40,303 bases of DNA from Candidatus Latescibacter sp. (GTDB taxonomy: Bacteria; Latescibacterota; Latescibacteria; Latescibacterales; Latescibacteraceae): the NCBI GenBank assembly GCA_030692375.1, contig JAUYCD010000192.1, positions 1 through 40,303 of the forward strand, in the 5' to 3' direction. Both the position numbers and the translations under genes were made by a program. Positions 26,691 to 34,987 of the stretch are shown one piece after another (position 1 is the stretch's first letter; each line of letters starts with the position of its first letter). Under the pieces are notes generated by a model. That model searched no databases, had not been told where the DNA came from, and saw only the letters and a program-made list of their open reading frames with translations.

Positions 26691-27635
26691 ATGAAAGAAC
26701 GATATATCCGTGAAATACTGGCCGCTTTCCCCTATCCCATCGTCGCCTTCTTCTCCAAGCTCCGCACCGACGAGTGCTTCGACCCCGGCCCGCTCAGGCT
26801 CAAGTACATCCTCTCGACCGGGGAGACCATCGCTCGCTTTTTAGGCACAGTCACACTCTGCGAGTGCCGGGATTACCTCGAACGGCATCCGGATTCTCCT
26901 CCACCGCCGCATCTGACGGCTGATTTCAGCGCCCGTTTCAGCCGTCCCGCCTGGGGAACATGGATGCACTTCACCCGTGAGGGGCTGCGCTGGCTCTCTG
27001 AAGCGGACGCCGAAATTACAATGCCGGAGATGGCTGGCCTTTACTTCAAAAAGGGGGGAGGGGAAGCCGAGCCGGCCGCCGCCCTTGGGAAACTGCTCAC
27101 CATCCGTAACGGGCTGAACCATGAGAAAATCCAGGCGTTCCGCCCCTCCGATTACCGGGAACTCTGCGAGGAGACCTGCGCCCACCTTGAAAGTGTCCTG
27201 GAAGCGATGGAGTTCCTCCTCAATTACGAGTTGGTGTTCATCAACCAGATCGAGGTGAATAAGAAGCGGAAAGCGCCGCCTCTTTTCCTGCACCGCCTGA
27301 GCATGCTTATGGGCAGCTCCGACGCCTTTCCCGGTGACCGCAAGCAGATGAACGAGTTCATGGATTCACGCTCCATTTTCCTCCTGAATGTGGAAGCGAG
27401 AAAACATCTGAACCTTACGCCGCTCCTTGTATATGAATCTGCCGCCGGAAAGGCCCCGGACATTTTCTTCTTCAACGGTTTCGATAAACCCGATGCAGTG
27501 GAATATTCCGCCTGCAATCACGGCGGCGGTTTTGTGAGCGGCAATTCCGACCAGGCCGGGGATATCGCCCTGGAGATCGGAAACATTCTTTCCCTCTTTA
27601 GCGCAAAGCCAATGGGAGGTGAGACGCATGGATAA
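26691..27635 (+). CDS. Gene A: protein with HEPN-like RNxxxH motif
   Basis: 314 residues, no signal peptide or membrane segment. I know no named family for the whole protein. The first 190 residues look all-helical, with RPAWGTW at 85-91 and R139-N140-x3-H144 (TIRNGLNHEK), the R-x4-H arrangement of HEPN ribonuclease-type domains. Residues 230-290 form a beta-like module with LTPLLVY and FFFNGFDK. The same two-part layout is found in genes D (34988) and E (37528). AGGAGG precedes the ATG. The last 8 bases overlap gene B, so they are translationally coupled. HEPN assignment is by motif only; it could be a helical adaptor without nuclease activity. Confidence 0.7.
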   Translation: MKERYIREILAAFPYPIVAFFSKLRTDECFDPGPLRLKYILSTGETIARFLGTVTLCECRDYLERHPDSPPPPHLTADFSARFSRPAWGTWMHFTREGLRWLSEADAEITMPEMAGLYFKKGGGEAEPAAALGKLLTIRNGLNHEKIQAFRPSDYRELCEETCAHLESVLEAMEFLLNYELVFINQIEVNKKRKAPPLFLHRLSMLMGSSDAFPGDRKQMNEFMDSRSIFLLNVEARKHLNLTPLLVYESAAGKAPDIFFFNGFDKPDAVEYSACNHGGGFVSGNSDQAGDIALEIGNILSLFSAKPMGGETHG

Positions 27636-30600
27636 AGATACCCCGGATTTCGATTTCCTGGATGACTTTTTCAGGAGTGCCGAGAAAGGTAAAACGCCCC
27701 TCGGAAGGACAGCGCCTTTCAAGTTCCTCGATCCCTACGGCCCGGAAGACAAAGGTATTTATTTCGGGCGGAAGTTCGAGGTGGCGGAAGTATACGCCCG
27801 TTTTTTCAAGACCCGCATTCTCGTAGTGTACGGCGAATCCGGCTCGGGGAAGACATCCCTCGTGCAGTGCGGATTGCGCTCGGAGATTCCCCCGGAGGAC
27901 GCCGCATTCCTCACCATCCGTTCCGCTTCAGATCCCCTTGAAGCGTTGGAACGTGAGCTGGTGAAATATACAGGGTTCGGAGAGGATGCCCCGGAATCCC
28001 TCAAGGAAATGCTCAAGGAGGCAATCTTCCGCAAGGGCAAGCCGCTGGCCCTCCTGTTCGATCAGTTCGAGGAATTCTTTCTCTTTCAGCCGCCGTCCGT
28101 GCGGGAAGCGTTCGTCCGGGAGCTTGCAGCCTGGGTTGAAGCCGACCTCAACATACGGGTGATCTTTGTCATCCGGGAAGAATACCTTGCCCGCATGACC
28201 GAACTGGAAACGGTTCTCCCGGAACTCCTTCAGAACCGCATCTGGGTGCGGCGCATGTCCCGCGAGCAGGCAAAGGAAGTTATCATAAGCCCCTGCCGCG
28301 CCTGCAATGTTGGCATCGAGGAAGGCCTGGCCGACGCCCTTCTAGACGACCTCACCCGGAGCGGCGGAGTTGAGCTTCCCATCCTCCAGGTGGTCATGGA
28401 CTCCCTCTATCGGCGGGCAATTGCGAACGATCCGGATTCCCCCTCGCTCACCATCTCCGAATACCAGGAGATGGGAAAGGTGGAATCCATTCTTGCAAGG
28501 TTCATCGAGGAGACGGTGGAGAGCCATCCCCAGCCGGAACGGGTGCGCCAGGTGCTGAAAGCCCTCGTCACCGCCGAAGGCACCAAGCGCATCAGCTCAC
28601 TCGAACAGATAATCGAGAACGCCGCTCCGTTCGGAGAGCCTCTCGACGCCGAAACGCTCGTTCCCATCCTGCGGAGCCTCATTGACCGCCGGGTGCTCCG
28701 TGAGGACGCCGACAGCCGCCTCTACGAGCTCCGTCATGACGCCCTGGCAATTCCCATCCGCCAGTGGATGACCGGCCTTGAACAGGAGCTTGTGGAAGTG
28801 CGCCAAACCCTCGAAAACCGCTTTAAGGAATATCAGCACCGGGGCACAGTCCTCGACGCCCAAACCATTGCCTGGATCGCTCCGTACGAGGCCCGTCTGC
28901 GGCTCAACCCGGACATGCGGTTCTTTGTGGAGACGAGCAGGCGGGCGGCGGTGCGTAAGCGGCGGATCGCGCTCACCCTCGCGGGTGCCGCGGTGGGAGT
29001 GTTCGTGATCGTGGTGTCCGCGCTCGGTCTCCTGAGCTACAAGAAATACCTCGATTCCGAGCGGAATATGGGATATGTGTTCACCGAGCGGGCACGGCAG
29101 GCGTATGAAACGCAGGACTATAACGCGGCGAGGCTGAATTCGCTTTACGCGCTCACAAAGTTAAAGGGGAAAGATACGGAAACTAGCCGGGCAGAGGCGG
29201 CGGGGTACTTTACCCTGAGCCCGGAGTATCCGGTCGTTTTCGATGTGCAGAGGAGTATTCCGGTACAGAGAAGTCTGACCGGGCTGGACTTTTCGCCCGA
29301 TGGAACAACCATTGCACTCAGCCAATTTTATGATAATTCGGTGACCCTGTGGGATGTCCGCACTGGAAACCTGAAAGCAACTTTGACCGGTGGAGTCGGG
29401 CAGGTTATGCGCCAAAGATTCTCTCCCGACGGAAGCCTCATCGCTGCTTGCTTTACAGCGGATCGGGCAGTTCGGATTTGGGATGCACGATCATATAAAT
29501 CCGTAGCGTTGATCGAAAATCTCGCCGAGAATCCCTGGAACGTGTCTTTTTCTCCAGATGGACGGCTTCTCGCGTTCGGCCTCACAGATGGAACCATCCA
29601 TATATGGGACCTGCCGGCGAACAAGGAGTTCGCTCGATGGAATGCGCATACCGGACCTGTCTGGATGGTGGTTTTCTCGCCGGATAGCACCACCATTGCC
29701 TCCAGTTCCGCTGATGGAAGTGTTGGTCTTTGGAATGTGCGAACAAGGGAGTTGATCAAGCGATTTAAGGGTCATATCGGGAATGTATGGGGACTCTGCT
29801 TCTCACCGGACGGGAAAACGCTCGCTTCTAGTGCTGATGATGGAACAATAAGGATATGGGATGTCGCCGCAAGAGACTCTCTCAAGGTGCTCAGAGGTCA
29901 TAATGCGATTGCGTGGGATGTCGATTTCTCTCCCGATGGGAAATTACTGGTTTCAGCGGCTTTGGATATCAGGTTCTGGGATACCCGGACATGGCAGCAG
30001 AAGGCGGTCCTGCCAACTGGAGACAGTGGAAAGGTGAAATTCTCTCCCGATGGAACCATGGTCGTTTCAGGCGGGATGCTCCGTTTCTGGGATGTACGCA
30101 CCGCCGCATCCCTGAAATCCGCTGTGGGACATGGCGACTCTGTTCTGAGCCTTGCATTTTCCCCGGACGGATTTTTCCTTATCACTGGCTCACGGGACCG
30201 CACGCTCCGGCTTTGGGAGTTGAAAACCGGCCGCCAGACCGGGATATGGGAAAATTCAGCCGGGCCTATATCAAGTGCATGTATCTTCCCGGAAGGCAAT
30301 AGAATAGCTGTCGGTTCGAATGATGGTATTGTGAAAATATTAAATATATCGCTCGGGGAGATCAGCCTTACCCTTCCCGGTCATACCGGTCAGGTCCGAT
30401 GCCTCTGCCTGTCGCCCGGCCAAGAGTTCCTTGCTTCGGCCTCGGCTGATTCAACCGTGCGGATATGGAATCTTCAAACAGGCAATTCGCGAGTGCTCAG
30501 GGGGCACGCTGGGAGGGTGAATAGCGCCTGTTTCTCACCGAACGGGAGTTTGCTGGCTACCGGTTCGGACGATGGGACCATCCGGCTCTGGGATAGTCTT

Positions 30601-32358
30601 TCCGGCCGCAATCGGGGAGTACTATCCGGCCGTTTCGGGAAAATCCTTAACGTCTTCTATGCATTGAACGATACCGCGCTGGTGTCTGTTTCCGGCGACA
30701 AAACCGTTGCGGTATGGAATACTGCAACGCTTGGGATTTCAGCGTCTTTCAGAGAAGACCGGGGCGAGCCTCAAACCGCGGCGGTTTCCACGGATGGTGG
30801 CCTCATTGCCCTTGGCTTGGCAGAGGGCGGGGTGATGTTATGGAACTTGCGTTCTCAAACACGAATCGCCTTTATCCCGACCGGCGCTTCCGCGGTCACC
30901 GCACTCGGATTCAGTCCGGACGGCCGTTTGCTCGCCGCGGGCACGGCAGAGGGTGGTATTCGGGTCTGGGATGTGTCTCCCGGTTTGCGGGTCACGCGGA
31001 ACAGGATACCAGAATCTATTTTTGGCGGAGTAATTTATTCTCCTGATGGATCCGTTCTTTGGCTGATGATGAGAGATAGAATTTACGCATGGGATGTGCG
31101 GAAGGAATACCCGAAGAGGAGCATTTCCATACCCGGTTTACGATATACTTCCACAGTCACTGCAGAAAAAATCGCATCTGTCAACACCGGCAATATAGTC
31201 CAGGTCTGGGATGTCCAGACCGGCAGAGTAATCACTTTGCCAGAGGCGGTAATAGCCAATGGATTTGTTGATTTATCCCCCGATGGCTCCGCGATCATCT
31301 TCCCTGGAACGGATGGCGTCGCCCGTATTTGGGACCTGTCAGCGAAACGTATACTACATACGTTGGGAGGAGGGTATTTAGGTGGGAGTTCGTGGGTATT
31401 CTATGGAAACTTCTTTTTACCGGACGGTACGCACGCCATGACAGTCGGAGCGGACGGATGGGTGCAAATCCTGGATATGCGGGACGGAAAGTTGAATAAA
31501 GTGTTCATGATTCCTGCATCCCCCCGGGCTTCGGCGATATCAAGCGACCGTACGTCGCTTGCTGTTATGGATTCCTTGCAGACCATCCATGTATGGGATA
31601 TCTGGACCGGCCAAAAGCGCGCTGTTATCAATCCCCGCATCTCCATTGTACGGTCAAGGTCGCTTTCACTTTCACACGATGGCTCGCGTCTCCTGGTCGC
31701 TAGCGCTGACGGCTCTGTGCAGGTGTTCAATGTGAAAGCAGGCAATATGGTGAGTTCTTTTCATGCCCCCGCCGTTGACATGAATTCGGCGATCAGGCTC
31801 TCCCCCAACGGTGCCCTTGTGGTTGCCACCGGTAGCGACCACATCATCCGGTTCTGGAACGCGGATACCGGGAAGCCGATGATTTCCTTGACTGGACATA
31901 ACGGAGTAATAATGGATCGGAATGTAGCATTCTCTCCCGACGGCTTCCGGTTAGCGATATCCGATCCCAGCAGTTTCTTCCACATCTGGGACATGGAAAC
32001 CGTTTCCCTTCTTTCCTCGACTCCAATTCAAAAACTGATCACTCACGCTGAAACCCAATCCCGGCTGACTATGAAGCGGTTCAAACTGGAACCAGATACC
32101 CCGAAGCCTAATCTCTTCGGCACGCCGCCCAAACCTCCCGTCTGGCCTGCGCGCCATCCCTTCCACTGGCTCGATAGTGCGGATAAAGGGGACGTGAACA
32201 CCATGCTCAAGCTTGGAGCCATCTACGAGCGGAGCGGGGAAACGGACAAAGCGCTTCAGTGGTACCAGAAGGCGGCGCAAAAGGGAAACATGGAAGGGAA
32301 GAAGAGGCTGGAGGCCTTGCAAACGAAGTTCAAAACTACATCCGGCAACCCGAAATAA
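27628..32358 (+). CDS. Gene B: STAND-type NTPase with transmembrane helix and WD40 repeats
   Basis: 1576 residues. Walker A GESGSGKT is at 69-76 and Walker B ALLFDQFEE at 141-149; the DQFEE form is typical of the nSTAND1 group. A winged-helix-like region follows (about 300-390, RRVLREDADSRLYELRHDALAI). A single transmembrane helix lies near 443-468, then about twenty WD40 repeats (about 530-1470), each with an FSPDG-type turn and a W-D/N pair, enough for up to three propellers. A Sel1-like repeat ends the protein. STAND proteins act as ATP-driven switches that assemble when a sensor binds a ligand; here the propellers are the likely sensor. ATG 27628 has GGGAGGT seven bases upstream; GTG 27619 is less likely. 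The cytoplasmic NTPase and membrane-separated repeats suggest sensing across the membrane, which is inference. Confidence 0.88.
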   Translation: MDKDTPDFDFLDDFFRSAEKGKTPLGRTAPFKFLDPYGPEDKGIYFGRKFEVAEVYARFFKTRILVVYGESGSGKTSLVQCGLRSEIPPEDAAFLTIRSASDPLEALERELVKYTGFGEDAPESLKEMLKEAIFRKGKPLALLFDQFEEFFLFQPPSVREAFVRELAAWVEADLNIRVIFVIREEYLARMTELETVLPELLQNRIWVRRMSREQAKEVIISPCRACNVGIEEGLADALLDDLTRSGGVELPILQVVMDSLYRRAIANDPDSPSLTISEYQEMGKVESILARFIEETVESHPQPERVRQVLKALVTAEGTKRISSLEQIIENAAPFGEPLDAETLVPILRSLIDRRVLREDADSRLYELRHDALAIPIRQWMTGLEQELVEVRQTLENRFKEYQHRGTVLDAQTIAWIAPYEARLRLNPDMRFFVETSRRAAVRKRRIALTLAGAAVGVFVIVVSALGLLSYKKYLDSERNMGYVFTERARQAYETQDYNAARLNSLYALTKLKGKDTETSRAEAAGYFTLSPEYPVVFDVQRSIPVQRSLTGLDFSPDGTTIALSQFYDNSVTLWDVRTGNLKATLTGGVGQVMRQRFSPDGSLIAACFTADRAVRIWDARSYKSVALIENLAENPWNVSFSPDGRLLAFGLTDGTIHIWDLPANKEFARWNAHTGPVWMVVFSPDSTTIASSSADGSVGLWNVRTRELIKRFKGHIGNVWGLCFSPDGKTLASSADDGTIRIWDVAARDSLKVLRGHNAIAWDVDFSPDGKLLVSAALDIRFWDTRTWQQKAVLPTGDSGKVKFSPDGTMVVSGGMLRFWDVRTAASLKSAVGHGDSVLSLAFSPDGFFLITGSRDRTLRLWELKTGRQTGIWENSAGPISSACIFPEGNRIAVGSNDGIVKILNISLGEISLTLPGHTGQVRCLCLSPGQEFLASASADSTVRIWNLQTGNSRVLRGHAGRVNSACFSPNGSLLATGSDDGTIRLWDSLSGRNRGVLSGRFGKILNVFYALNDTALVSVSGDKTVAVWNTATLGISASFREDRGEPQTAAVSTDGGLIALGLAEGGVMLWNLRSQTRIAFIPTGASAVTALGFSPDGRLLAAGTAEGGIRVWDVSPGLRVTRNRIPESIFGGVIYSPDGSVLWLMMRDRIYAWDVRKEYPKRSISIPGLRYTSTVTAEKIASVNTGNIVQVWDVQTGRVITLPEAVIANGFVDLSPDGSAIIFPGTDGVARIWDLSAKRILHTLGGGYLGGSSWVFYGNFFLPDGTHAMTVGADGWVQILDMRDGKLNKVFMIPASPRASAISSDRTSLAVMDSLQTIHVWDIWTGQKRAVINPRISIVRSRSLSLSHDGSRLLVASADGSVQVFNVKAGNMVSSFHAPAVDMNSAIRLSPNGALVVATGSDHIIRFWNADTGKPMISLTGHNGVIMDRNVAFSPDGFRLAISDPSSFFHIWDMETVSLLSSTPIQKLITHAETQSRLTMKRFKLEPDTPKPNLFGTPPKPPVWPARHPFHWLDSADKGDVNTMLKLGAIYERSGETDKALQWYQKAAQKGNMEGKKRLEALQTKFKTTSGNPK

Positions 32359-32369
32359 CGAGGAATACC

Positions 32370-34835
32370 ATGCCAGAAATACGCCTGTCGTTCACCACAA
32401 TGGGGGCCACGGTAAAGCCAGAGCCGGGGAAGCTCTTCCTGGACACCGGGAACAATCTTTGCCCGGGCATCATCGACCACCACCAGCTCTCCCATGAGAC
32501 CTGCACCGCCCTGCTCGCGCTCCAGCGGAAGGAGCTCTACACGGAATGGCTTGCGGGACTCCCGGAAGTTGAGGTTGTCCTGCATCTCCAGCCGGATATC
32601 GATTGCATTGCCGCGCTCTATATTGTGGATGCCATGCTGAACGGAAAAAATATCGGCGAGGAAAACCTTGAAAAACTCGCACGGTATGCTCTCGAGATGG
32701 ATATGGGCCGGACTGAGCGTCCGGACCTCGAGCGCCCGAGCCTTTACAACCTCCTCACCGCGCGGTTACAGATCATCATGGACGAGTTCGCCTGCCCGGA
32801 AGAGAAAATCCCAGAGGTCCTGAAACAAGTTCAGGATGACACGTGTCATGCCGAACTCGTTTCGGCATCCGATGCCCGCTGCCGGGAGATGAATACGCGC
32901 ATGGCGCGGGAGGGATTGGAAGTCGTTTCGAGATTTCTGAACCTTCTCGAACGCCGGGAAATCAAAGAGTTCCGCCTGAACGGCGACGCGGGGGATGAGG
33001 CGCTCTTCATTGCTGAACGGAAATACCTGCAGGATGACTATCAACGGTATTGCTCCGACCTGGGCGATTTTAACCGGGTAACCATCGTCCAGCCCCGGAT
33101 TCCTCTTCTGGGGCTCAACACCTCTGAGGTGAAAAAAGCGCTTATCTACCGGGACCCGAGCGCCTCGCTCTTCAAGCTTTGGGCGCGGCACGACATCTTC
33201 CATGCCGGGAGCGCGGAGGGCTTCACCGTGCTCCTGGTCATCTGGAACGGCGGCCCCCGGAAAGATAAGCGCTACATCATGAGCACCGATCCGCAAGGGA
33301 AATACTGCCTCCGTTTCCTCGGGGATGTGCTCAACTCCCACGAGGCCCGCAAGCGGGAGATTCTCGGTAAAGGTCAGGAAGGGCCGAACCGTCCCGGTTA
33401 CAAACTTCCCGACCCCTGGTATGATGGCCGGGCGCATAACTACACTATCGTGGACACCCCCCATGACGGTACAGTGCTCGACGAAGAGGAGGTCATATCC
33501 ATCTTCACCCATTTCATCACGGAGCACATCTTCCTGGAAACGCGCCTGCATGCCAACAGGATACACGTCGTTTTCCCCATGCGCCTGAGTCCGGGTATCA
33601 CACTCGATACCCGAAAGGTTGAGGAGGCAGGATTCGGGCCGGTTCCTGTGGATCGTATGTTTATCCAGACCTTCACCACCTCCTTTATATCTCTGTTTTT
33701 CTCCAACCGTTTCAACATCCGGCTGTTTTCCAAGCCGCTGGACGAGCGGAAGGAACTGATGGTCACTGCCGGGGCGCTCGAGGAGCGCTTCCCGGTGCTG
33801 GTGGAGTCTTGCCACCTGCTCGCCTACGGCAATATCCTGCTCTATTCCGTGCAGCTCCGGGTTGAGGATGACCGCCTTCAGACCATCCATGAGGTAAACC
33901 GCTTCCTGTACGCCCCCGATTTGGTCCAGGATTCTCCCGATGATTGGAACAACGCTTTCCTCCTTGACTCGCTTTCCCCGTTAGGACTGGAAGAGGAATA
34001 CTTCATCAGCAAGCCGTTTATCCACGTCGATCTTCTCCTTGAAAACTTCCATTTCTTCCGTGAGCCGGAACTGGTCTCCCCGGTTATCAACGCATTCCTC
34101 TCTGGCGAGGCGACCTCCATTCCAAGCCGTCCGCACGGCAATGTGATTCTCCCCTGGTCAGAGTACTGCGCAGTCGGGATGAATTTTACTCACTATCTCT
34201 CCTTCCAGAACCTCTCCGACCCGGAACTGAGCAAGAAAAGCATTCTCCACATTTTCACTGTAGACCGGGTGCATGCGTTCTACCTTTACCTATTTGTCAT
34301 TCTCAAGAAGGTGGTCCTCCGGGACCTCTCGGAACGGTTCAGCCGCCTGGACCTCATGCGCACCGACCGGAAAACCGCCCGGGAATCCCGGAGGCTTGAA
34401 GCCGATGTACTGAACTACATCAACACCATCAACCTCCGCCACATCACGAACGATTGCCTTGCCCGTGAGGTCTTCCTGAAGCTGCACGAGGTGAACGCCA
34501 TTTCAGAATCTTTCGAGGAAATATTCACCTCCGTGCAGCAACTCAATGCGTACCATGACGCACGTATGCAGAAAAAGCAGAGCACGCAGATAGACCTCCT
34601 GCAGGCGATATTCCTTGTGGGAGTGGCAGCATCAGTGGTGTCCCTGGGCGCCATGCCGGGCGCAAAGATTGTTACCAGTATCATCCGCGAACCCGACGGG
34701 AAAATTCTATGGGATTCAGCATTGACAGCCTTCGAGATGAGCGATCTGATCAATTGGGGATTGCTGGCGGTGCTGAGCGGGGTAGGTATATGGCTGCTCA
34801 TTAAGCTGCTGTTTTTACTGTTTAAAAAAGACTGA
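32370..34835 (+). CDS. Gene C: membrane protein with DHH-like motifs in permuted order
   Basis: 821 residues, not assigned to a family. Near the N-terminus FLDTGN (23-28, Asp25) and IIDHHQ (34-39) resemble motifs II and III of DHH phosphoesterases, and LHLQPDIDCIAA (71-82) resembles motif I (HxxPDxD). The usual order is I-II-III, so the fold would be circularly permuted. Residues 150-168 come from an in-frame REP-like insertion. The long middle is unassigned. Near the C-terminus a helical stretch leads to two transmembrane helices (about 742-762 and 793-818) with a Lys-rich end; this end also recalls CorA-like proteins. The start at 32370 has a GAGG site; it begins 11 bases after gene B. Confidence 0.7.
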   Translation: MPEIRLSFTTMGATVKPEPGKLFLDTGNNLCPGIIDHHQLSHETCTALLALQRKELYTEWLAGLPEVEVVLHLQPDIDCIAALYIVDAMLNGKNIGEENLEKLARYALEMDMGRTERPDLERPSLYNLLTARLQIIMDEFACPEEKIPEVLKQVQDDTCHAELVSASDARCREMNTRMAREGLEVVSRFLNLLERREIKEFRLNGDAGDEALFIAERKYLQDDYQRYCSDLGDFNRVTIVQPRIPLLGLNTSEVKKALIYRDPSASLFKLWARHDIFHAGSAEGFTVLLVIWNGGPRKDKRYIMSTDPQGKYCLRFLGDVLNSHEARKREILGKGQEGPNRPGYKLPDPWYDGRAHNYTIVDTPHDGTVLDEEEVISIFTHFITEHIFLETRLHANRIHVVFPMRLSPGITLDTRKVEEAGFGPVPVDRMFIQTFTTSFISLFFSNRFNIRLFSKPLDERKELMVTAGALEERFPVLVESCHLLAYGNILLYSVQLRVEDDRLQTIHEVNRFLYAPDLVQDSPDDWNNAFLLDSLSPLGLEEEYFISKPFIHVDLLLENFHFFREPELVSPVINAFLSGEATSIPSRPHGNVILPWSEYCAVGMNFTHYLSFQNLSDPELSKKSILHIFTVDRVHAFYLYLFVILKKVVLRDLSERFSRLDLMRTDRKTARESRRLEADVLNYINTINLRHITNDCLAREVFLKLHEVNAISESFEEIFTSVQQLNAYHDARMQKKQSTQIDLLQAIFLVGVAASVVSLGAMPGAKIVTSIIREPDGKILWDSALTAFEMSDLINWGLLAVLSGVGIWLLIKLLFLLFKKD
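32817..32870. repeat. REP-like double hairpin inside a coding region
   Basis: The CCTGAAAC..GTTCAGG hairpin and the ATGCCGAAC..GTTTCGGCAT hairpin of the intergenic family occur here inside gene C. The length keeps the reading frame and encodes LKQVQDDTCHAELVSASD. Confidence 0.85.
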
Positions 34836-34884
34836 AGATAACGACCATAAGGGAATCGGCGCCATTTCAATCTTTGGAAAAAAC

Positions 34885-34912
34885 TTGCGCTCCTTCAATA
34901 TACTCGTATATT
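34885..34912 (+). promoter_or_regulatory. Possible internal promoter before gene D
   Basis: TTGCGC (34885-34890), 16 bases, TATATT (34907-34912), in the only sizeable gap (152 bases) of the five-gene cluster. An AATATACTCGTATATT near-palindrome overlaps it. The match is weak. Confidence 0.3.
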
Positions 34913-34987
34913 ACGGTATCACCATGCTTCCAATCACAATCGGTTCTTTACACCATGCAGCGCCCTTACATTTAGGGAAGGTACATC

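Noticed and set aside
29230-32040. CRISPR-like or tandem DNA repeats
   Set aside because: The periodicity comes from WD40 protein repeats with diverged DNA, not identical repeats with spacers.
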